Made by a program: the position numbers and the translations under genes | The notes under the pieces: model-generated | The model's input: the letters and a program-made list of their open reading frames with translations, nothing else | What the model was told of the DNA's origin: nothing | The model's database searches: none | Shown: positions 57,531 through 64,000 of the stretch, one piece after another | Layout of the letters: every line of letters begins with the position of its first letter | How positions within the stretch are numbered: the first letter of the stretch is position 1 | NCBI GenBank assembly: GCA_036674765.1 | Contig: JARVKI010000037.1 | Coordinates: 334,706-398,705, forward strand | From: Seiridium cupressi | Taxonomy: Eukaryota; Ascomycota; Sordariomycetes; Amphisphaeriales; Sporocadaceae | Length of the DNA stretch: 64,000 nucleotides | Direction of reading: 5' to 3'

Positions 57531-59288
57531 ATGGAGATGCAACTCCCTTCCACCACCTACACTCCCCCCACTGAGGGTCGTCGAGTTCGCAACGCTTCAG
57601 GCAATGCTGCTCCTCGTGTCGTCTCGGGCCCCGTCCCCACCGCTGCTACTCGCGGCGAGCTTCAGGCTAGTGCCATGCCCCGCAACCGCAACGTCTCGGG
57701 TGGCTCGATGGCTTCCGTCATGACCGCTCCGCCTTCGGATGACGATGAGTCGGTTTCGGGCTCTTCGTCTGGTCAGCGCAACTCCAGCGACACCGCCCAG
57801 ACCAGCCGCCCTTCGACTGCTGCCTCTGGTCAGCGTGCTGCCAATGAGCTTGCTGCTGCACCTGTCCCCGCCGCTCGCATTGCTGCCTCGGCAGATGCCA
57901 ATGGTCAGTTAGCCCACCGAGAGATTCCTGCTAACGCTCCTGCCCTTGAGCAAGCTGCTGTTGATGGCGCTGAGCGTCATCGCCCTGCTCCCCTCCAGGC
58001 CATTTCGCCTCGCGTCAGAGTCTTGGCTGCTCTCGACTCTCCTCTCCACCTTGACGACGGCACCGCAATCAATCCCCAGCGATTGATGCCACTGGCCCAC
58101 GAGCTCGACACTGCACGCAACGAGGGTCGCTTTCCTGAGACTACCACTTCTTACATGAATGCCCAGGCCGTTTTGGATGACTATGAGCGTCTTCAAGATC
58201 TCGAGGATCTCGAGCGTGGTTCGCGTCAGCACACTGAGCTCTTCATCGAGAACGTTCGTCGCATTCAGGAGCGCGATTCAGTCGCCGTCCACGAGAATCA
58301 CGAGGCTCATTATCAACAGGTCGTTGATAACATGATGAGAAACCAAGCCGTTGGTGACGATCTCCATGCACTCATTCGTCACGCCGCTAGAGCCGCCAGT
58401 GCGAATGCTGTCGAGCGAGTCCTTGCTAGACACAACCAACAGGCTCCTCAAGGTAACATGGTTCGAGAGATTGTTCAAGGTCTTTCTCAGGACGTCAATT
58501 TTCGTGGTGTCCTTGCTGGTCACGGCTTAGACATGGAGGCTGTCTTGGAGGATGTCTTTGCTGTCATTGAGGCTAGACTCCTCGATGCAGCTGGTCCTCT
58601 TCGACTGAACGTCAACAACCTGCGCAACATGGTCGACAACAACCTGAACGGCCAAGTCAACAACCTGCGCAACATGGTCGACAACAACCTGAACGGCCAA
58701 GTCAACAACCTTCGCAATGTTGTTGACAATGTTGACAACAACCTTGCCGGGCAAGTCAACCGCATGGATCAAGGTGTTGACAACCTCAACCGCGTGGATC
58801 AAGGTCTTGCCAACAATCTTGAGAACCTCACAACTCAGCTTGGCGCCATGAACAACAATGTCAATGCTGTCAGCAACCATACCAACGCTCTCGGTGCTCT
58901 CATGCATGCTCTCAACAACACCGCCATGGCCACCAACACTCAGATGGGTCAGCTTGGCAACGAGGTCAACGGCCTCCAGCAGATCACTAACATGCTTCCT
59001 GGCTTGGTTCAGCAGGTCGTTCAGCAAGTCATTCAGCAAATCCTTCCGGGCGCTATCCAAGCTGGTCTTGTTCAAGCTGTCTCTGGTGCTGCTCAGTCTG
59101 GCAACGGCAAGGGCACTAACGCTTCTGTTTCAGCTACTGATGTCACCACAGCTATGAATGAGAAGGGTAACTCTGGCAAGGACAACAAGAAGGGCAAGAA
59201 GCGTGGTTGGTTTGCCCGCATCTTCAAGGGTTGCAAGAAGGATGGTTACAACGGTGGCTCGCCCCCCCCTCCCGGCACGGCTTGCTAA
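57531..59288 (+). CDS. Coiled-coil repeat protein with basic Cys-containing C-terminus, unknown family
   Basis: 585 aa from one coding exon. The ATG at 57531 follows a leader intron. Residues about 1-165 are Ala/Ser/Pro-rich and disordered. About 170-340 is mostly helical with charged heptads (DDYERLQDLEDLERGSRQ). Residues 361-408 hold three copies of a 15-residue unit, VNNLRNMVDNNLNGQ. The first two are identical at DNA level and the third has a three-residue insert. Related NNL/VDQ heptads run on to about 500, then a hydrophobic Gln-rich helix (LVQQVVQQVIQQILPG). The C-terminus has KKGKKRGWFARIFKGCKK and ends in Pro4-GTAC, which looks like a peripheral membrane-binding segment. No catalytic motif is seen. 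Function is unknown. A filament, tether or effector role is only speculation. Confidence 0.8.
   Translation: MEMQLPSTTYTPPTEGRRVRNASGNAAPRVVSGPVPTAATRGELQASAMPRNRNVSGGSMASVMTAPPSDDDESVSGSSSGQRNSSDTAQTSRPSTAASGQRAANELAAAPVPAARIAASADANGQLAHREIPANAPALEQAAVDGAERHRPAPLQAISPRVRVLAALDSPLHLDDGTAINPQRLMPLAHELDTARNEGRFPETTTSYMNAQAVLDDYERLQDLEDLERGSRQHTELFIENVRRIQERDSVAVHENHEAHYQQVVDNMMRNQAVGDDLHALIRHAARAASANAVERVLARHNQQAPQGNMVREIVQGLSQDVNFRGVLAGHGLDMEAVLEDVFAVIEARLLDAAGPLRLNVNNLRNMVDNNLNGQVNNLRNMVDNNLNGQVNNLRNVVDNVDNNLAGQVNRMDQGVDNLNRVDQGLANNLENLTTQLGAMNNNVNAVSNHTNALGALMHALNNTAMATNTQMGQLGNEVNGLQQITNMLPGLVQQVVQQVIQQILPGAIQAGLVQAVSGAAQSGNGKGTNASVSATDVTTAMNEKGNSGKDNKKGKKRGWFARIFKGCKKDGYNGGSPPPPGTAC
58611..58754 (+). 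repeat. In-frame 45-bp tandem repeats inside the coiled-coil gene
   Basis: Units 58611-58655 and 58656-58700 are identical over 45 bp. The third (58701-58754) is diverged and 9 bp longer. Identical synonymous sites show the first duplication is recent. Confidence 0.92.
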
Positions 59289-61693
59289 GTTCGCCATCAG
59301 CCAACCTTCTCTGAAGTTGTCACCACTTGTTTGACACAATGTACATTACTACAACATTCTTCTCTGAAGTTGTCAGCAATTGTTTGACACCTTGATGTAC
59401 ATTACTCCGATCTTCTTCTTTTCAGTTCTCGGCAACGTTCTACACAGAAACAACGTCATTCATCACAGTCCCTCTTTCTCCTTGTGTCCTTTGCTTCTTC
59501 GATTCGGTACAACTGTACAACCTAATACACCTTCACTTGGATCGTCTTGGATCAGATTTCGCTCGCGACTTCTGCTTCCTTGCTTGCCCGCGATGCGCAG
59601 CCCTCTATCCTTGCTGAAGCTTCTTGGTCCTCCTAGATTCTTCTGTTGGATACCCCACTGCATCACTGTTCGCTGAACAAACGCTGGGGCTTGCACCAGT
59701 CTAATCTTCTCAGACTGTTTGCATGCGAATCTTGCTTCGCTCTTCTCTGAAGAAATCGCAAGTCGCATCGTGGGAGATCCACGACTTTCTTTGTATGCGC
59801 TTTTTCCTACAACAGTTGATGATTCACGACTCTGCATTTGAGAGGGATTGAAGTGGTGGGAGATGGAGGATCTTACTATGAGACTCTAGTAATTCCAATC
59901 ATCTCGAGGAAAGGAATGGGACGAAGGACATGAGATCACGACAGGAGGGATACCCTTGTACAAACACTGAACTAATAACTCCACCACCATCCATGTACTT
60001 GATAGTCCCTCTATAGAGAAATGAGTGAGCTCTGAAGCTCTTTACACTACCTTGACTGCCTCCCGATTCTCGTGACATGCTTGGATCTTGTGACAACTGA
60101 CGAACTGATTTCCTTGTAGCTGATTAATTGTCATCATCTGCGCCAGAAAGATTGCTGGCATCAGGCTCAACGCATGTTAGCCACCAGTATTGTGACTCCA
60201 GACGCTAGGCAGAGTGCTACTGACAGTCCTTTCTAGATAGCGACGTCTGTTTGGAGACCTGCCATTCACGGTGGCAAGGCTGAGTGCTATGAAACTGGAC
60301 GGTGGAATCATCAGGCAAGGCGGACCAACGAGGCTGCGTTTAACTTTCCAGTAAGCTATGAGCGATTGGTTCCCTTGCTGATCGTGTATCAACTTCCCAA
60401 CCATCACGAGAATCCGAAGATGAGCTGCACTGACCGCTTGAAGTCCTCGCATTTGGTAGAGAGTGTTAGGAAGGCGAGTAGGTGGATAGCATCACTTTCT
60501 CTCTTCATTGGCATGGTCCAGCTGACAGCATCGATACATCAAACGAATTAGGTGATAGTTGCTACACAAGGTGAAAGCCATAGAGAGCTTTGTTTAGGCC
60601 AAAGACTAACGTTGCAACTGTAGTAGAACAAAATCTACATTGCGACTGAGCCATCTGAACCTCTGATCCGAGGCGTCGGCCATGCCCAGCGACCTTCAAG
60701 TGGACACTCCGAACCAAGCGGATCGAAACCTCCACCAAGTGGTAAGAAAAGAAAATGGGACAGAGAACAGGTATCGAAGCTAGATACCGAGAGAGCAAGC
60801 TCGTATTGTTGTCGACTTCCAACAAGATACGGAGTTCGACATACCACTAGCTGAGACATGATCAATTCCATCCAGTCATCAACAATTTCATGAGACGCAG
60901 AATTGTCAAAGCGAAGACCCGTCTGTCGTTTGGCAGCCCCAACAATGTGTAGTCGCAGATAGCTACAGCGCTTATGGTGGAACATCACTCCTACAAGTGT
61001 CGCGACAACGCGGGCTACAGCATCGTTGATGTCTCCCACTCCATGTACCGGATATGCTGGCAGCAACATGCTGTCAGGATCGGATCGCCATGAAGAAAGG
61101 TCACGATACGGCTCTTGATATGAGTACAGTCGACGATCTGCCAAGACAATGAAGCTTCATCCCAGTCACGTCACTGGTCCTCAGTAGCCCTCCAAGTCCA
61201 CGGAGAGAAATGTGGGTTCTGTTATGATAATAAATCTGCCGGTCGATGACTTGCTCTCCTTTTCAATGTCGCTGTCCAGGTGGAACAAGTATCAGTTTGA
61301 ACGCCAGAATGCTGACCGTCTCAGTCCTGGATGCCTCACCAGAAGCTTGCTACACGGCGCTGAAATGCCTTGGTCTAGTCTTTACGAGCAGTAAAAGATA
61401 TTTCTCCCGGATTCAAGCTGGATAGGAGATCGAGTCGAAAGATACTCGTGCGTAGTTGATACCACAGGCTCAGATTGTATCGTATCAGGAGACTTCAAGC
61501 TCCCGAAGACTGGCCCACCTCGACATCTAAAACCGCATGGTGGGCGCAGGTGCTTCGGTAATTTTTTATTTTGAGAGTTAATTAATTATCTCGTGCAAAG
61601 CCTTGCCATTACTGTAGATATCCTCTGTGCTCTTGATGTTGGTAGGTGTCCTGTCCGTTCCGGTCGAGTGCGGGCTGGAAGCGTCCATTCTCA
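59289..61693. other. 2.4-kb region without a supported gene
   Basis: The first 500 bp are the CT-rich 3' flank of the coiled-coil gene, where TTCTCTGAAGTTGTCA occurs twice (about 59308 and 59361). A 169-codon minus-strand frame (60635-61144) has no ATG and no motif. Nothing else is supported. Confidence 0.4.
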
Positions 61694-62032
61694 TCATTTC
61701 CCACCACGACCCCCAGGCTTGGTAGTGACCGATGCTGGTAGCGAGTCACCATTCCCTGTGATTACCTCGCCGACACCAGATCCCTTGTGTCCGCTGTTCC
61801 TTTCGTTGGACACAGGGTTGTCAGCGGCCTCGCTCAGTGATTGCGCGCCCAGCCCGCCTGCGGTAGGCTGCTTCTGGTGAGGCCCGGCGACTGACGGGAT
61901 AGTGTTCATCTTTCCGGCATCATTCGGGACTAGAAACACATTAGTAAGCGGTACTTTTGTAGGTAAACTGGGAAGCTTACTGCTGGTGCCGTCCTTGACC
62001 ATCTGGTTTAGGTCTGCTCCCTCGTGAGACAT
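61694..62032 (-). CDS. Small two-exon protein, Gly/Ser-rich, unknown
   Basis: Exons 61981-62032 and 61694-61929 give 95 aa. The 51-bp intron is textbook (GTAAGC, CTTACTAAT branch, TTTCTAG). It is a multiple of three and lacks stops, so an unspliced 112-aa form is also possible. The spliced protein starts MSHEGADLNQMVKDGTS and continues with small polar residues (GGLGAQSLSEAADNPVS), ending KPGGRGGK. It has no signal peptide and no Cys. It looks like an intrinsically disordered, hydrophilic protein of the stress or conidiation kind, but I do not recognise a family. Confidence 0.6.
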   Translation of the reverse strand: MSHEGADLNQMVKDGTSSKLPSLPTKVPLTNVFLVPNDAGKMNTIPSVAGPHQKQPTAGGLGAQSLSEAADNPVSNERNSGHKGSGVGEVITGNGDSLPASVTTKPGGRGGK

Positions 62033-63297
62033 GTTGCAAGATCTCGGATAGCTTCCTTGGTCCTAAGGTGCAGATATCTTGGATCCTCGTATGTACGGAT
62101 GGAGTTTGTAGACCTTCAAAATTGTCATGATCATCAATGGGACGTCGTTGCTGTTATGTGTGGTTAGCTGACGGGTAGCCTTTGGGTGTGATGTCACGAC
62201 TTCCAGCTGGTGGGGTTCTTCCCAACACGGGCGTCATCACACCGTCAAAACGCTGCTGCCTGCGTAAGATATCAGTTAAACGCATAGTGTAGGCTCGATA
62301 ACATCAGCGCCATCAAGGTCGTTTCTCCAATATTGTGGGGGAGGCAATCAAGGACACAGCTGCAAGCCCCGCGCGGGATAGGGTACCTATGTGCAATTTT
62401 GGCGCACAGTAAAGCGCGAAAGCGGCCATGTTGCCATCCAGATACTCATTGCAGTGCCAAAAGTTACCTATGGCACCATGATAAGTCTGAGGCAGAAAGG
62501 TCTTCCTTGGTGATACCTGTTGTTGTAAGATCTCGATGCCGATTCCGCGTAGAGTGACTTCTTGCACGACTCCTGTTCCATAATTCCCACCAACTACGAC
62601 TGCGACAACTCTTGAAGTCGGTGCCTATTGATGGGCTCTTACTTTCGAACAGATTGTCTTTCTGATTGTGTTGTATATATAGCATATATTAGAATGAAGA
62701 AGTTCTTCATCGTTTAAGGTGCTCTAGAAGAATTTGATACGAAAAACAGCACAACCCTTGCACCGCTCTGTCAGACCTGAAAACTTCACAAGATACTACG
62801 AATAAAGAATTCTTGATAAATGTTGTATTATAGATCATAAAGTATCGCACAGGACTATAGATGACGAATGAGCTGTTCCCCGTACACCACCGCCTACCGA
62901 TATAAAGTGGGTGATTACATTCAAATATTCTTCGCCATTGCAGATATAATTATTCATTCTTTGATGGCTCGAATATATTGCTTGCGTAGTCTTTACGACA
63001 TGTATCCATAGCTAGAATGAATATGGCCGGTATTAAAACTGAAGTCTGTCTGGCATTGAAAAGACAGTAATTACGGGTTTAGAGTTCAGGTAGCCATCAG
63101 CTAGGATACAGAAGTTCAAATGGCATGTCTATTGGTAAGGTTCCGATCTTTATTGCGCACTGTACTATCTTAGACCCATTGAGGTTTCTCTTTTGCTCTT
63201 CTTTCCTTTCCTAGCCTTGATGCGCACTCATATCGAGGAGGCACAAGAGCCGCAATTATCTCGCCTACAAGGATTCCAGCTTGGTACACGTTCCACA
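62033..63297. other. Intergenic, AT-rich toward the right
   Basis: This holds the promoter side of the small gene. From about 62650 the sequence is AT-rich. No gene is supported. Confidence 0.4.
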
Positions 63298-63671
63298 TTA
63301 TAGAACTCCCATGCCAGTGACATAGTAGTCAGCCAGGGATGTGGAGGTTTCGCTAGGTTTCTGTAGTTTGAGCAGTTCTAACTGGGCTGGCAGAAATGCC
63401 ACATTGATTTCCTCATCCCTGAGATGCTTATGAATCATAGTCCGACGATCAATATTGACCTTAGGTGTTCCAAGTAGCACAATCCATTCTCGAGAAGTGC
63501 CTTGAGGACTCCGAGTTTGCATAGTTCCTCATAGAAAACCATCTGTGGAATACGAAACTGCATCTCGACACGGACAGTGATATCTTGACTATTCTTGGTA
63601 GTGTACTTGGTAATGTGCAGATCAATGTATGGAGGTTGAAGTCTGCTAACGACCTTATGGTTTGTGGACAT
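63298..63671 (-). pseudogene. Possible frame-broken ORF near the contig end
   Basis: A frame opening at an ATG (63671) reads plausible protein (DLHITKYTTKNSQDITVRVE, then MQFRIPQMVFYEELCKLG). The next convincing stretch (LGTPKVNIDRRTMIHKHLRD, then EEINVAFLPAQLELLKLQ) is in another frame ending at 63298. The switch lies around 63470-63500 and no GT-AG pair of intron size fits there. It is a pseudogene or a base-calling error near a poor-quality end. The family is unknown. Confidence 0.3.
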
Positions 63672-63924
63672 GGCAAGTATGTGTTATTGTTGTTATTTCA
63701 TAGACTTGGATTCGATATACAGCATGCGTAGCATGCAGAGCTTAACGACGTTGTCTCACAGAGATTTTGATGCATATCTAGGCTGACTACGGAGTGCAAG
63801 GAATAAATTTCAAGTTTGTACGGAAATGAGTATAGGTGGAGTTTGCGAATACTGCTGACGCTCAAGGATACTTGTCAACGTTCACCTTGTCGTACCGTCG
63901 TCGTTTGCTTTGGCGATTGAGGGC

Positions 63925-63926
<2 letters not shown>

Positions 63927-64000
<74 letters not shown>
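63927..64000. other. Poly-G run of 74 bases, probable artefact
   Basis: Uninterrupted G to the last base of the window. This is typical of no-signal calls in two-colour sequencing carried into an assembly end, and should not be read as biology. Confidence 0.9.

Noticed and set aside
60635..61144. 169-codon minus-strand ORF
   Set aside because: No ATG start, no motif, and composition like random reading of non-coding DNA.

Overview
The window is nuclear DNA of a filamentous ascomycete (Pezizomycotina). Genes carry many short GT-AG introns, mostly 46-80 bp, often with CTRAY/TACTAAC-like branch sites. Families typical of these fungi are present: a split fatty acid synthase, a GLEYA adhesin, a GPI-anchored GH17 glucanase, a Clr5-domain protein and small Myb/SANT-like proteins. 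The last 74 bases are pure G, which looks like an assembly or read artefact at a contig end. Exon joins were worked out by eye from splice signals, reading frame and family motifs. No transcript data or database search was available.

Region 1 (1-14.6 kb) is a secondary-metabolite gene cluster that continues off the left edge. It holds an SDR (5' truncated), a Dabb-domain protein, an HSL-type esterase, and a divergent pair encoding the alpha (1576 aa) and beta (1914 aa) subunits of a dedicated fatty acid synthase. The alpha subunit ends after the ketosynthase and has no phosphopantetheinyl transferase domain. The two divergent promoters contain three perfect matches to the published AflR consensus TCGSWNNSCGR. 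FAS pair, esterase, SDR and sites together recall the aflatoxin/sterigmatocystin/dothistromin gene set, in which such an FAS makes a hexanoyl starter. No polyketide synthase or P450 lies in the window, so the product is open. A 14-TM MFS transporter at 19.6-21.4 kb may belong to the same cluster, but a GLEYA adhesin gene and a membrane-protein gene lie between.

Region 2 (21.5-34.8 kb) is ordinary gene space. It holds a broken small membrane-protein ORF, a GPI-anchored GH17 glucanase, a Clr5-domain protein, a DLH-like/SnoaL fusion with an acidic Q-rich tail, a second SnoaL-like protein, and the divergent housekeeping pair UFD1 and LIN1 (U5 snRNP GYF protein).

Region 3 (35.3-52.3 kb) is unusual. 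Eight diverged genes for small Myb/SANT-like proteins lie within 17 kb, with hardly any other convincing genes between them. Several share an intron in the recognition-helix region. The array also holds a 31-residue poly-Asp tract encoded by a (GAC/GAT) hexanucleotide repeat and a degenerate minisatellite of about 39 bp x 16.

Region 4 (52.3-64 kb) is gene-poor. It contains a 585-aa protein of unknown function with a disordered N-terminus, a coiled-coil core with recently duplicated 15-residue repeats and a basic Cys-containing C-terminus. Its long leader has at least three introns. A small two-exon gene, a possible frame-broken ORF and the poly-G end follow.
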